Of a stretch of 64,000 nt of DNA, positions 24,957 to 35,886 are shown one piece after another. The stretch covers positions 62,001 to 126,000 of the forward strand of contig CANTFL010001450.1 of the NCBI GenBank assembly GCA_947650285.1. Direction: 5' to 3'. Position 1 is the first letter of the stretch. Each line of letters begins with the position of its first letter. The notes below the pieces were generated by a model that saw only the letters and a list, made by a program, of their open reading frames with translations, was not told the DNA's origin and ran no database searches. The position numbers and the translations under genes were made by a program. The DNA comes from Hyaloperonospora brassicae. Taxonomy: Eukaryota > Oomycota > Peronosporomycetes > Peronosporales > Peronosporaceae.

Positions 24957-27063
24957 GGTAATTTATGTTGACAGCTGACGTTTTCTGGTCGATGTTGTGT
25001 GGCGCGATCGTGTGATTGGATGAAAAAGTAGCGTCGGATAACTTACGTGCTCTAGTGCAATAGTTACAAGAACGACAAGTTGATATTTATGATAGAGCGC
25101 TGCTGAGAGTCATGGCGATTCATGTGGGATATACAGCTTAGACCTTATGCTGCTGCAAAGCTGTATGGTGTTCTCCGATTCGACTGCCAAATGAGTTGTG
25201 TTTATCGTAAACGACTCGTGCAAGCAATCTTTACATACGCTGTTCCGAATAATGGCCTCTTGTGCACAGGATGTAGACTTCCTGTAGGTATTTACTTCTA
25301 GCCAACTTGGTATCCAGCTAACGCTCAACATGGTCTCCAAGCCCTTTTTGCTCATGCATTTTGGTCTGTTAAAGGAACTGTGTGTGTGATCTTGCGAGTC
25401 GTTGTCCTCGCTGAGTGAAGCCTCATGAAGCAGACAGAGGGAATGTGGCACATCTTGTGTGTGTCGACGCGGATAGTATGTTGGTTAGACTACGACGTAA
25501 GCTGATAGGATGGACTACCATTTTGCGTCTACGGGTCGAGCGAGAATCACTGGGTTGGCGAGCGGTCTACCTGGTTTTATCAGCAGCCTTTAGACGAACA
25601 GTATCGAAAAAGTGGGTATTGCTCGCCTTCTCGTACGTCGATCTGACAATTCAACGAGTCTACAATGCTCGGGGTATATCTTCTACAGGACTTTCACTCC
25701 AGCTCCCTCAACGGCGCAAGCGTCGCGGCATGTTTTGGCCTCAAACAGAATAACAACGCTCGAAGGGCATATTCCAGCTAACGGTCTTTGATTGCCAGCA
25801 ACTTGTTAGTATCGTGCATGCGAAACTATCGGTCGAAGCGCAATGATTAAGCAACTACGCCCCGCAAATTCCAGAAAGAGGCACCGTGGTAATGTGCAGG
25901 ACTGCCGATCTCTAGAATGCTCTATGAGACGACAGCAAGCTACTCTTGCAGTGGCCTGGCATAGTAAGAGGCAAAGAAATGAGGGTGGTAGGTAGCAGGG
26001 CAACGACCGCTTCACACTTATCGTATCTAGACCGGCCGCTTGCTTGTCGAGCATCAATGCCTGCTCGATGAGTACTGACGACAAGCATGGCCAAAGAATG
26101 TACTTCGTTTGCCACAAAAGGCACACCGTAGTCAAGCGTGTGATAATGGAGTCTTTGATGATGTGCGAGATCGTCGTCATTGCATGGCGAAACGTGTGTG
26201 TCCAGTCGAAGCTATCGATCGCTTCGTTGCTCCTGACACGATGACTTCTGGTGCCGATAACAAGTGGAATTTATGCAATAAGACTTGGTAGCGAATGGAT
26301 TGATCGAAGCTGGTCTTCTATTGCCCCTCATACAAAGCCCACAGCGCTTCAGCTCGGCGTCTCTCAACGCGATGTCAGCAGAACTGGTTAAACGCAAACA
26401 AGTAGCTGCTCAACATCCATCGTTTGATCGATTCCTGATGTTGCCCGCACATGTGCTCGAGAAGATCTCGCATGTGAGTCAAGACAACAGAGCGAGATGC
26501 AAGCACTGGTAGCCAAACGCTATCCCCATGATTATGTACTGACCAAGACGACTATATCAGTATCGGTATCGCGAGCCCCATTGTGACATCTTTTCGTAGC
26601 TAACATCTAGATCGTAAAGCATCTTATCGTCAAGCTGTTCGATCGTGCTAACAACGGATGCTCTCGACATAATGAGAGCAAAGATTGTAGCACGACGTTG
26701 CATCGGTCCTCGTTATTGTGAGCCCCTTTTCCATGTCTTTCGCCAAACATTCGCATCACTCGTAAGCCAAAACGACATTTTCTCGCTGACAACAGCAAAC
26801 AGCTTTGTCTCATTTTAAAACTATCAAGAATATCAATCCATCTGAGTCATCACCGCCTCTGTGAAGCCCTCCAAAAAACCTCACAATAGAAACGCCCTGC
26901 CGCCGCATCCGCCAGCCCACACGTTTCTATTCGTCCACACCATACTTTCCACCCCCACGACGCTCTCTTCTCTCGCGACAGACCACTACGCCCGCTCGCG
27001 ACACAACGCTTCGCCCTCCTTCCCGATCGCCCCACGTCCCTCATCCAATCCCAACTTCCCGTC
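24957..27063. other. Intergenic, nothing recognised
   Basis: Only short overlapping frames are present. The last 100 bases before epsilon-COP are pyrimidine-rich and contain CTCATCCAATCCCAA at about 27,040, a weak initiator match 20 bases before the start codon. Confidence 0.5.
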
Positions 27064-27948
27064 ATGGCCGAGCCCGACGAGCTCTTTACGCTCAAGAACC
27101 AGCTCTGGGTCGGCAACTACGCGAACGTCCTGAGCGAGAGCGCACTCCTCAATCACCTGAGCGAGTCGCTCCGCAACGAGCGCGACGTGTACGTGTACCG
27201 CGCGCACTTGGCGCTCGGCAACGTGTCGCTCGTGTTGCAGAGCATTCCCGACGCCGGGGCACAGACGCCGATTGCGCTAAGTGCGGTCCGGCTCTGGGCC
27301 ACGTACTTAAGCGGCCACCACGACGACAAGGAGCTGCTGGACTTGACGCTCAGCGAGTGGCTCCAGGACCCCCTCAGCGGCGAGAACCCGCACCTGTTGC
27401 TGCTTGCGGGACAGATGTACGCGCTCGAGAACAAACTGTCGGACGCGCTGTCGACGCTCTTGCGCGGGGGATCGCTCGAGCATCTGCTGTACGTCGTGCA
27501 CCTGTACCTGCAGATGCACCGACTGGACCTCGCGACGAAGACAGTGGAAGACATGCAGCGCATTGAAGAAGACTCGACGCTGACGCAGCTCGCGCACGCC
27601 TGGTGCCTCACGGTGCAGGGCGGCGACAAGGCCGACGAAGCCACGCTGCATTTCCAGGAGCTCGCCGACCGCTTTGGCGCGACGCCGTTGCTGCTGAACG
27701 GCGCGGCCGCTGCGTTCATGGCGCTGGCGAACTACGACGAAGCCGAGCGGCTGCTGCTGGACGCCGTGCAGAAAGATTCGGGCAACGAGGACACGCTGGT
27801 CAACTTGATTGCTGTCAGTGCCCACTTGAACAAGCCCACGCAGCAGTACATTGGACAGCTGCAGCAGGTCGCACCGTCCAGTGCGTGGCTCAAGAACTAC
27901 GTGCTGCTGGACCAGAGCTTTCTCGAGATGGCGGCGGGGTTTGCTTGA
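27064..27948 (+). CDS. COPE: Coatomer subunit epsilon, 294 aa
   Basis: The whole protein matches epsilon-COP in length (about 290-310 residues) and layout. The start DELFTLKNQLWVGNYANVLS is characteristic, followed by TPR-like helical repeats and the conserved middle LYVVHLYLQMHRLDLA. The later repeats include a TPR with NYDEAERLLLDAVQKDSGNE and the end is LDQSFLEMAAGFA. Epsilon-COP is a peripheral part of the COPI coat that carries cargo from Golgi to ER and binds alpha-COP. There is no intron. The ATG at 27,064 is the first in frame. The gene converges on ARPC3, leaving 331 bases between stop codons. Confidence 0.93.
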   Translation: MAEPDELFTLKNQLWVGNYANVLSESALLNHLSESLRNERDVYVYRAHLALGNVSLVLQSIPDAGAQTPIALSAVRLWATYLSGHHDDKELLDLTLSEWLQDPLSGENPHLLLLAGQMYALENKLSDALSTLLRGGSLEHLLYVVHLYLQMHRLDLATKTVEDMQRIEEDSTLTQLAHAWCLTVQGGDKADEATLHFQELADRFGATPLLLNGAAAAFMALANYDEAERLLLDAVQKDSGNEDTLVNLIAVSAHLNKPTQQYIGQLQQVAPSSAWLKNYVLLDQSFLEMAAGFA

Positions 27949-28032
27949 GCAGTGGAGGCACCGCACCGCACCGAGGGAGATAGAGAGAATGAGAGCGAGA
28001 GCGAGCAGACGACATTGACGGGTGAGTGCAAA

Positions 28033-28056
28033 CGGAGGACGGACGGACGGACGGAC
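28033..28056. repeat. ACGG tetranucleotide repeat
   Basis: About six units of GGAC/ACGG lie between the convergent epsilon-COP and ARPC3 genes. The rest of the 331-base gap holds no feature. Confidence 0.6.
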
Positions 28057-28279
28057 GTGGCACAATGACACGAGTGACAAACGCAGCTGATGAGGCTGCA
28101 TCGATTTCTTCGGACAATTTGCTGTCTTGCACGTGGCAAGTGAAGAGTCGCTGGCTCAGTGCTGCTGTGGTGAGGTATCGTACGATGAACACGACATGTT
28201 TGGTCCACTCTCTTGTTGCGAGACTTGTTGTGTGCATACTGTGCAACTGCACAGCGCCGCGTCCGTCAACCACACGCAG

Positions 28280-29121
28280 TTAGCGCGACAGCTCCTTGTT
28301 CATGAACTTCCGCTTGGCAAACAGCATCCACCACTTGCTCTTCTCGCCGTTCGGGAACACCTCATCGACCAGACGAGCGGCAATTGCTTCGCGGAACTGC
28401 TTCAGAAAGCCACGGATCGTTTCTAGCACACCATCACCCTCATTAGCAATAACATCCCATAGAGACTAACCACCGGCCGAGTTCATTCCCCACCCTCCGA
28501 CTCGGAATATCCCAACATTCTATACCTGCTTCACTCGCACTTGACGGCGCACGCACGAGGCCACCAAGTGGAAAACTCGAGTCGCCAGGTATCGCGAACG
28601 CGTCAACAGCCGTCTGCTGCAAGATCCGCGCCGCTAGACACGTCACAACGCACGCAGTCAGTCAGTTTGCCTAGCGTTAGTATTCTCTCCCTCTATCTAT
28701 CTATCTATCTTCGATCTATCTGTCTATCTATATCTTTCCTTCCTTTAGCGATATTCTATCTAATGTTTTTTTCAAGTCAGTCGGTGTTGCTGTTTTCAGC
28801 TCGTCTTAAGCAACAAAAAAGAGCCACACATATAGATAGGTACGCACCGTCGGTCTTTTTACTGCAGCGGTCGAGTTTCTTGAGGCACAAGTGCACAAAT
28901 AACGTGCCGTAAATGAGCACGCGGTCGGCGTTGCCCTTAATCTCAAAGTTCGTAAACAGCACGTTCGCGCGGAAGAGCGTGATCACTTCGTCCACGATAT
29001 CGTCCTGGTCCTCGGGCGCAGGCGGCGCAGGGCCACGTGCGCGCGTCTTGATGGGCAGAATGGCACAGCCGCACGCTTCCTGCGTCTGGAGCTCGTTTAG
29101 CGTCGAGTGGTACGCCGGCAT
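28280..29121 (-). CDS. ARPC3: Arp2/3 complex subunit 3 (p21-Arc), 174 aa, three exons
   Basis: Exon 1 (29,121-28,848) encodes MPAYHSTLNE, the ILPIKTRARGPAPP stretch and IVDEVITLFRANVLFTNFEI, all hallmarks of ARPC3. It ends at a GTGCGT donor. Exon 2 (28,633-28,526) starts after TCTAG and holds FAIPGDSSFPLGG, ending at a GTATAG donor. Exon 3 (28,422-28,280) starts after GTGCTAG and ends KWWMLFAKRKFMNKELSR. All junctions are in phase (274 + 108 + 143 bases), and the resulting 174 residues compare with 178 in animals. ARPC3 is part of the seven-subunit complex that nucleates branched actin filaments. Both acceptors are CTAG, and exon 2 is too short to show as an open frame with its own start. Confidence 0.93.
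28684..28735. repeat. CTAT tetranucleotide microsatellite in ARPC3 intron
   Basis: CTATCTATCTATCTATCT followed by interrupted units lies in the first intron of ARPC3. Confidence 0.7.
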
Positions 29122-29659
29122 AGTGCTAAATGGTCGACGTCCGTATCGGTATCGACGGAGTGGTGTGGTGCACGTCAATCGATGGCAACCACACGAACAA
29201 ACGAGAGAGGGCGGCTATTGATCCCGTTCTCCGTTCAGTCGACGCCGACGGTTGGGGCATTCAGTTAACGAGTCAGTTCAGCAAGAGAGGCCGACATGTC
29301 TCGCGAGTGTGCGTTTGTCTGTCGGTTCCAAGTCGCACGTGGCTCTTGTTGACACGCGACTACAGATAACGAGTGAAGACGATAACGTCGTAGCAATGTG
29401 AGGTATAGAAGAGCTCGAGCTGTGGCTTTTGCTGGACAATTGGCGTAGCAGTAGTACAATACCACGTTACAGTCTGCTCGTGAGTGAGCTCCTGTTGTCC
29501 GAACGAGTGAGTATCTTTGACTCCATCCCGCGCCCACATGCTGACGCGGTGCCACGAGCTCGCGATGGCAGCGATAGAGCATTCGTGCATCGTCGTCGTC
29601 ACGTGGGTCCATCATCTGGTCGACGAAAAGCGTCTGTCGAATCGTCTCAGCTGGTAATT

Positions 29660-29737
<78 letters not shown>

Positions 29738-30581
29738 ATAGTAGTGCCTCTCTCTCTCTCCTCGTGTCGTGTGTAAACAAACGGCAAGTTGGCAGTATAC
29801 CTCCACACTCAGACATCACTTGACGTGGTCAAATCTCTTCTCTGCTCACTCGCGCGGTTCCTTTCTGATTGTTCGTTCAAGTAAGTCCACGAGAATCCAC
29901 GCGAGTGTCTGCCAGTCAGCCGAACTCGCGCGTTTCCACAAGTCGCGATAGCAGACAGTCCCAAGTACGCGCGGACAACACAAGCACAAGAAAAGAACAC
30001 TTTGCACAGCTCTCGTGTCTCCTCCTCCTTTGTCTTCTTCTTCTTCTTCTCCTTCTTCTCTTTGTGCCAAAAGAAGGAGATCGAACGTTCCTTCTCCGTG
30101 CAGCAAACCACGTGGTCTCCAGTCAATTTGTGTCAAAAGACGACTCGATCCGCCACTCGTGTCAGCCGCCCACACACAACTGTTTCGTTAAGTTCGGCGC
30201 ACTCCATTCGTCCCGCGACCCGACCGGTCTCTGCGCCCAAAGTTCGACACGGCCTTCGCCCGTCGCCACTTTTGCTTCCGCCGCCCCACGTGAGGCCGCA
30301 GCCGCTCGCCGCCGTTTCACGCGCTCTCGTCGACCAGCGGACGTCGTCGACGGACCACTCGTCACACTGTAACTTGTTCGCGTCGGTACCATTGACCACT
30401 GTCGCTGGAACTATACCCACAGACGTTTTCCGGCCACGATCGTCGACGCCTTCGAAAGAGCGAATAGACCACTTGCAAAGGCCACAGCCACAGCCACAAC
30501 AGCCACAACAGTTACAGCCACAAACAGTGAAGTAACAGTACGACAACACCGACAGACACGTCGCACGGCCTCTTCACGGGT
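29122..30581. other. Divergent intergenic region between ARPC3 and LRAT-like gene 1
   Basis: The 1.46 kb region holds both promoters. It contains a long GTA repeat and, closer to the plus-strand gene, a TTC-rich tract (30,038-30,062) and a CAGCCA repeat (30,482-30,515). The Tyr-, Leu- or Val-rich frames here are products of these repeats. Confidence 0.5.
29659..29744. repeat. Long GTA/TAC trinucleotide repeat
   Basis: An almost perfect run of about 26 GTA units, with one change to ATA near the end, lies in the ARPC3 promoter region. Confidence 0.85.
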
Positions 30582-31799
30582 ATGGGCGGCGAGTACACGC
30601 GGGTCCTGAACGTGGCGTCGCTGCGACCAGGCGACCACGTGTGCATCTGGGACTACAGTCGCTGGCCGCTGTCGTACCAGCACCACGGCATCCTCTGGGC
30701 CTCGGGCTCGACCAGCAGTGACATTCGCGTGTGCCACGTCTGGAGTCCGCTCGAGGGGTTCCAAGCCGCGCAGGCCGATTCGTGTTTCCGCATCTCGACG
30801 CTCGACGAGTTCCTCGACGGGCGCAAGCAGCGCCATTTGCGGCTGGTCGAGTACCACACGTCGGGCTTTCGGGAGGTGCTGTCGCGACGAGGGGAAGTGC
30901 ACCTGCGGAAAGCAGATTTGCCAGAAGTAGTGCTCGCGCGGTGCAAGTTCTTGCTGGGCCTGGGCCGAGGCGACTTTAATCTGTTTACGCAAAACTGTGA
31001 ACATGCAGCCCATTGGTGCATGACGGGCGAGCAGTGGTGCAAACAGACGCTGACAAAGGTTCGAGGACGCGTGCCGTTTGAAAAGCGGCTGGCGAAAGAA
31101 GACGTGGACGCGCTCGTGAAGGAAGTGGAGGAGATCAAAGCCAGCTCCCGCTCGGTGGTGAGCAACGTGCTCAAGCTGTCAGGGTCCGAGGTGTTTCTAC
31201 GAGTCAAAGGCCGGTATTACGTGCAGGTCCAGCAGGATGGCAGGGTGGGCATTGTGCCGCAAGGACAGGACCCGACAACGTGCGGACGAACAGCGTTTCG
31301 CCTCGAGTGCTATGCGAGAGGCTACAATAGTATCCGGGTGCGCTTTTTCCACCAAGAATCAGGCTGCTACATGTTCAGTCGATCGACGTTCAGTTGTTTT
31401 CGTGACTTGCGAATGAAAAAGCCGGTGGCCGTGCGTGGCAAGTCTGGACTCACGTGGGAGTACTCGACGCTCGGATATCTGAGGAGTATGAGTCAGCATC
31501 GACGATACGTGGGTGCACGGAAAGATGGCTTGCTGCTTGATGTGAGCATGCGTGGAGATGCTGCACGCGTGGAATTTGTGGCTTGTGAAGGACCAGCTGA
31601 AGCATACACTCCACCGGACATTCACCAAGTCACGCGCACGTACAATCACGAAAAGTCTGTGCAGTATACCGAGTCGCAGAGTATGCGAGACTACAACGCG
31701 GCCGAGCACGACAAGTTGTCGCCCACGTGGTCTCTGACGACGCTGACGACAGCACGGGCAACAGCAGTGACAGCTATGCCCCTGTTTGGTTCAGCATGA
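30582..31799 (+). CDS. LRAT-domain protein with C-terminal beta-trefoil-like part, copy 1, 405 aa
   Basis: Residues 14-155 form an LRAT/H-REV107 (NlpC/P60-like, permuted papain) domain. LRPGDHVCIWDY opens it, H35 in YQHHGI and H52 in VCHVWS give the two histidines, and C139 in QNCEHAAHWC is the nucleophile. Animal members are phospholipid or retinol acyltransferases, and plant members include membrane-associated regulators, so a thiol acyltransferase or lipase role is inferred. Residues about 200-345 have repeating beta-strand motifs (RFFHQESGCYMFSRSTFSCF, SMSQHRRYVGARKDG) suggestive of a fascin-like beta-trefoil. No signal peptide is seen. A paralogue lies 2.2 kb downstream in the same orientation. 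Confidence 0.8.
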   Translation: MGGEYTRVLNVASLRPGDHVCIWDYSRWPLSYQHHGILWASGSTSSDIRVCHVWSPLEGFQAAQADSCFRISTLDEFLDGRKQRHLRLVEYHTSGFREVLSRRGEVHLRKADLPEVVLARCKFLLGLGRGDFNLFTQNCEHAAHWCMTGEQWCKQTLTKVRGRVPFEKRLAKEDVDALVKEVEEIKASSRSVVSNVLKLSGSEVFLRVKGRYYVQVQQDGRVGIVPQGQDPTTCGRTAFRLECYARGYNSIRVRFFHQESGCYMFSRSTFSCFRDLRMKKPVAVRGKSGLTWEYSTLGYLRSMSQHRRYVGARKDGLLLDVSMRGDAARVEFVACEGPAEAYTPPDIHQVTRTYNHEKSVQYTESQSMRDYNAAEHDKLSPTWSLTTLTTARATAVTAMPLFGSA

Positions 31800-33684
31800 T
31801 TGACAGCCTGATTGAACGTGACGTGTACTGATTATTGAGCTCGTCAATGGCACGGTGAGGTAGGTACATGAGGGTGAGATCGCATCTCATTCGCATTGCT
31901 GAATTGCTGCTATATCAGTTGACGCACCACCACGACTTGAGATTCGGCTGTGTATGTGGAGAGAAGTATTGCGATATACTTCCGTATGTTTGTATGCTGA
32001 GGAGCACAAGCCAGCACGGTCTGGCAAATGCAGCATGACTTGCAGCCTGTATGTTCATCACCAGCGAAAGCAACAGACATCAGTCTGCAGCCAAGCAGCC
32101 GTGACGCGTTTCGTATCAGACTGGGCTGCTCTCATTGCTTCGAAGCTGATGACGATGAGACTCGTTTGATATCTGCACTCATCATGATCGTTTAGCATCA
32201 CCGAGGCGCTGGTTGGAATTATTGCTCGGAAGTGTAGCGCGTGCTCGATTGTGTCACGATCGATGCTGGAAGATTCGATTGTGATCAATTGATCCAGGTG
32301 GCACGATATGCTGTGCAACGTACCTCGCTGTGATTGAAAGCTGCGTTGGAGGTCGTAGACATGTTACTTTTACCCCTGTGTGTCGAGTTCACGTGACGTC
32401 ATTATTTAATTATCCTGCGATAGGATCAAACGAGGAGCTCTGGCGTAGAAGGCCAGAGACAGGATCGTTTTGCGATACCTATCAGTCAGTGGAGAATGGG
32501 GTACTCAGTTGTTCGTGTGCAGTGATTTTTGCTGACCCTCGATAGAGCTTTGCCGATAGTTGATGGGCTACAAATTGGAAAAGCTGCAACTTGATGTGAC
32601 AAGCACACATCAAGAAGATACAAGGACGAAAGTGTGCAGCGTAAAGCACGCTCTGTAAAGATTACGCTATTGGTATTGACACAACACGTCAATGTGACCG
32701 CTAAACAAACATGCTGGAGAAAGATCAAAGCAGCGCGACAGTACCATTGCTGTACGAAGCTAGTACCTTGGTGCGAGTCATGGTTTGCACGCTGTTCCGG
32801 CTGCATAGCCTTTTGGGCAAGTTTGTTGACGCTCGCAAGTCCACTCGCTATGTAAACGTTATCACGACCATGAAGTGCTGAAGATACAATTGCTCGTTGC
32901 GCAGCATCTTGTGACAACTTTCGATAACTTCTTGACGTGAGCTCGCGTATAAGGCTGACACTTCATTAATAACGTTTGGCTCCTTGGCTGCAGCAGTCTA
33001 GTTGCCACGCTTCATCGTGGTGTGGCAATTTGCACCACGAAAATGATTGAGACGACGGCGACGACAACCAGTGGAGTGTGACTTTGTATTGATCATTAAT
33101 TTATATATCTCGATTCGCGTCTCGACACAGCCGATGCCGCATCGAGTAAGCTGATGCCTCACAAAAGAAGACTCGGACACCGAGCCAGCTGAGCGATACA
33201 TCAAAAGCCAGGTCAGCAATGTCCAAGTGAGTGTGACGGCGAATGTTGTCGTCAAATGGTTCCAATGAGGCCGACAACGGCAGTTTGACGTTCCACGTCT
33301 CTGTCAACCGTGAGATCCTATCGACACAGTTCACGTACGAGAATGGACGAGCGTAGACTCAGTCACCACCATACCAAGCGCTTCGTCGAACATCGCGTCG
33401 GTCGCTTTCCGCACTAACTTATCTGTAAATCGTCAACGTATCAGCCACATGGCCTCATCTCTCTCCTACCACTCGATCAGTGTACCAGTAGTAGCAGCAC
33501 ACTCTCCACTACCCATCGCGTCTATCTTGTATCCAAACCGTTGTCCATCCCCTGTCAATAAATGTCCCCACTGTAACCAGATATCTACAGACCTACATAC
33601 CTACGTCCACATGCACCTCGCATACCTCTTCCTCGCATCGCTCATTCGTTCCTTCTTTGCAGTCCCCTCGACCCAATGCGCTGT
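31800..33684. other. Intergenic between the two LRAT-like copies
   Basis: No coding frame with a domain is visible. A GCTCATTCG initiator-like site lies near 33,640, about 350 bases before the second copy's ATG, followed by repeats that may sit in its 5' leader. Confidence 0.45.
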
Positions 33685-33738
33685 CCAGTCAGTCAGTCAG
33701 TCAGTCAGTCAGTCAGTCAGTCAGTCAGTCAGTCAGTC
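33685..33738. repeat. TCAG tetranucleotide repeat
   Basis: About thirteen near-perfect units of CAGT occur upstream of LRAT-like copy 2. Any Ser/Val/Gln-rich frame crossing it is not counted as protein. Confidence 0.85.
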
Positions 33739-33851
33739 GTCCGATCCAGCCACCTCCTGCCTTCCCAAACTGACACTTGTATCCTCAATCTCCCTCGCCA
33801 CTTATCCTCCGACCTCTGGTCCTCAAACTTGCGACAGGTATTCCCGTCTCC

Positions 33852-33856
33852 TTTCT

Positions 33857-33916
<60 letters not shown>
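33852..33916. repeat. TC dinucleotide repeat
   Basis: About thirty CT units with one CC interruption form a pyrimidine-rich leader about 70 bases before the start codon of LRAT-like copy 2. Confidence 0.85.
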
Positions 33917-33920
<4 letters not shown>

Positions 33921-33987
33921 CCGCAACACAACGCGCGACCCAACTTCCACAACGTCCTTCAGCCCACTTCAACTCGTTGTTTACCAC

Positions 33988-35187
33988 ATGGGCAGTGTGT
34001 ACACGCGCGTGCAAAACCTGTCGTCGCTGCGCCCCGGGGACCACATTTGCATCTGGGACTACAGCCACTGGCCCTTCTCGTACCAGCACCACGGGATCAT
34101 TTACGCCGCAGGCCCTGCGCTCGCCACTCTCCGCGTGTGCCACGTCTGGAGCCCTCTGCAGAGCTTCCGCGAAGCTCAGGCCGACTCGTGTTTCTGCCTC
34201 TCGACACTCGAAGAGTTCCTTCACCACCGCAGTCTTCAGGATCTCCGACGCGTCGAGTACCACACGTCGGCAGTCCGCAACTTTTGCGCCAAGTGGGGCG
34301 AAGTCCACCGCGCAAAGTCGGACCTGCCGCAAGTCGTACTCGCCCGGTGCACGTTCCTCCTCGGACTCGGCAAAGGCGACTTTAACCTCTGGACGCAGAA
34401 CTGCGAGCACGCAGCCCACTGGTGCAAGACGGGGCACCAGTGGTCCAAACAGCTTTTGACCCGCGCAGGCGGTCGCGTGCCGTTTGAAAAGCACCTGACG
34501 GCCGAAGCCGTTGAGGCGCTCGAGCACGAAATCGCAGCGATCAAAGCCGTTGCACGCACAGTGGTTGCCACAGTCCTGCAGCTCTCGGGTTCCCAAGTCT
34601 ATCTCCGAAGTGGAAATGGTCATCCCGAATTCCACCGGTACGCCCGAATTTCGGACGACGGGGGCCACGTTGCACTTGCAGTGGCGTCAAAGGACGTCGA
34701 ACGCACTGCATTTCGACTCGAGTGCGATGCGAAAGCGTACAACTGCGTCAAAGTATCGCTTCGCCACGACGCGTCGAATCGGTACCTCTTTAGCCGCTCG
34801 ACGTTCTCGTGTGTGCGGGACGTGCGCATGAAACGCGCCCACTGTCTTCGGGGCACGTCGGGTATGCGGTGGGAGTACGCCGTCAGCAGTGGCGGGTACC
34901 TCACGAGCATGAACCAGCACCGGCGGTACATTGGCGTGCGCGCGGATGGGGTACTCGTTGACGTGGGCTGCCGCGAAAACGCACTGAGCTTTGAGTTTGT
35001 GCCGTGCCGTGCCGTAAGCGATGCGATAGCGACCCGCAACGAGTCAAACAAACTGCCATTGCCGGACCCGACGCTCGTCGAACGGTGTTGCGACCACAAG
35101 AAGAACGTTGAGGAGATGCGGTCGCAGAGCCGACTCGAGCTGGAAGACGAGCGACGTGGCCTTATTGCGGTCAATTCGTTGTTGTGA
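33988..35187 (+). CDS. LRAT-domain protein with C-terminal beta-trefoil-like part, copy 2, 399 aa
   Basis: This is a full-length paralogue of the gene at 30,582, with the same residue numbering through the LRAT domain: H35 in YQHHGI, H52 in VCHVWS and C139 in QNCEHAAHWC. The C-terminal half keeps RYLFSRSTFSCVRDVRMK and MNQHRRYIGVRADG. The last 50 residues differ from copy 1 and are charged and helical. The start is the ATG at 33,988 (MGSVYTRVQN), matching copy 1's MGGEYTRVLN. The open frame continues upstream into the TC and TCAG repeats, which are leader sequence. All presumed catalytic residues are present in both copies, so both are probably active. Confidence 0.8.
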   Translation: MGSVYTRVQNLSSLRPGDHICIWDYSHWPFSYQHHGIIYAAGPALATLRVCHVWSPLQSFREAQADSCFCLSTLEEFLHHRSLQDLRRVEYHTSAVRNFCAKWGEVHRAKSDLPQVVLARCTFLLGLGKGDFNLWTQNCEHAAHWCKTGHQWSKQLLTRAGGRVPFEKHLTAEAVEALEHEIAAIKAVARTVVATVLQLSGSQVYLRSGNGHPEFHRYARISDDGGHVALAVASKDVERTAFRLECDAKAYNCVKVSLRHDASNRYLFSRSTFSCVRDVRMKRAHCLRGTSGMRWEYAVSSGGYLTSMNQHRRYIGVRADGVLVDVGCRENALSFEFVPCRAVSDAIATRNESNKLPLPDPTLVERCCDHKKNVEEMRSQSRLELEDERRGLIAVNSLL

Positions 35188-35317
35188 GTGTCTTTTTTGC
35201 GTTGGCAAAGGTGGAGGGAGAACCGCAGGTCACTCTCACGACGCATTGAGCAGACACTTTTTTTCCTACGACGTCTATTGAATCTCGTGGTCACTTCCTG
35301 GCCGCAGACAACAATGA

Positions 35318-35351
<34 letters not shown>

Positions 35352-35842
35352 TCGCGTCTTCATTTGTTCATTGACGAGCGCCATCTGATCGACAGCTTCG
35401 CGTGAAACGTGACGTTGTTGTTTCCTCAAATTGCAGTTACTTACGTCACGACAACGAGCGGCGCACGTGTTTGTCGACTCGGGAACGAGTGTGCCGCACG
35501 TCATACAGACAGACCTGCAGAAAGACAGTCAGACCACAGACAGAGGGATAGTCGGATCGACAAGTCGACAATCCGATAGAGAAAGAGACCGACGAGTCGA
35601 TAGACGGACGCGTAGCGAGCGTCCATTCGTTGCCCGGAGAGCGGAATTTTCACGCAGCAGATGGGTGCGATCCCTTCGTGACGAGGTCGAGCCGCATGTT
35701 TTCCAATGCCCAGCGGTCTCGTCCTTTCATCATCGTTTCTTCTCTTCCCTCTCGATGTCGCGTCATCCGCTCTGCTCTCGTGATGCAATCGACAGTTGAA
35801 TACACTGCACTGTCGCCACCTAATGGCTCTAGTAGTGGTCCG

Positions 35843-35886
<44 letters not shown>

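Noticed and set aside
27153..28101. Long minus-strand frames across epsilon-COP
   Set aside because: They are antisense shadows of a GC-rich conserved gene.
29265..29819. Open frames rich in Leu, Tyr or Val runs on both strands
   Set aside because: They are translations of the GTA repeat in different frames and carry no domain.
33449..34459. 336-codon plus-strand frame rich in Ser and Leu
   Set aside because: It crosses the TCAG and TC repeats and then shadows LRAT-like copy 2 in the wrong frame. The true frame carries the conserved LRAT motifs.
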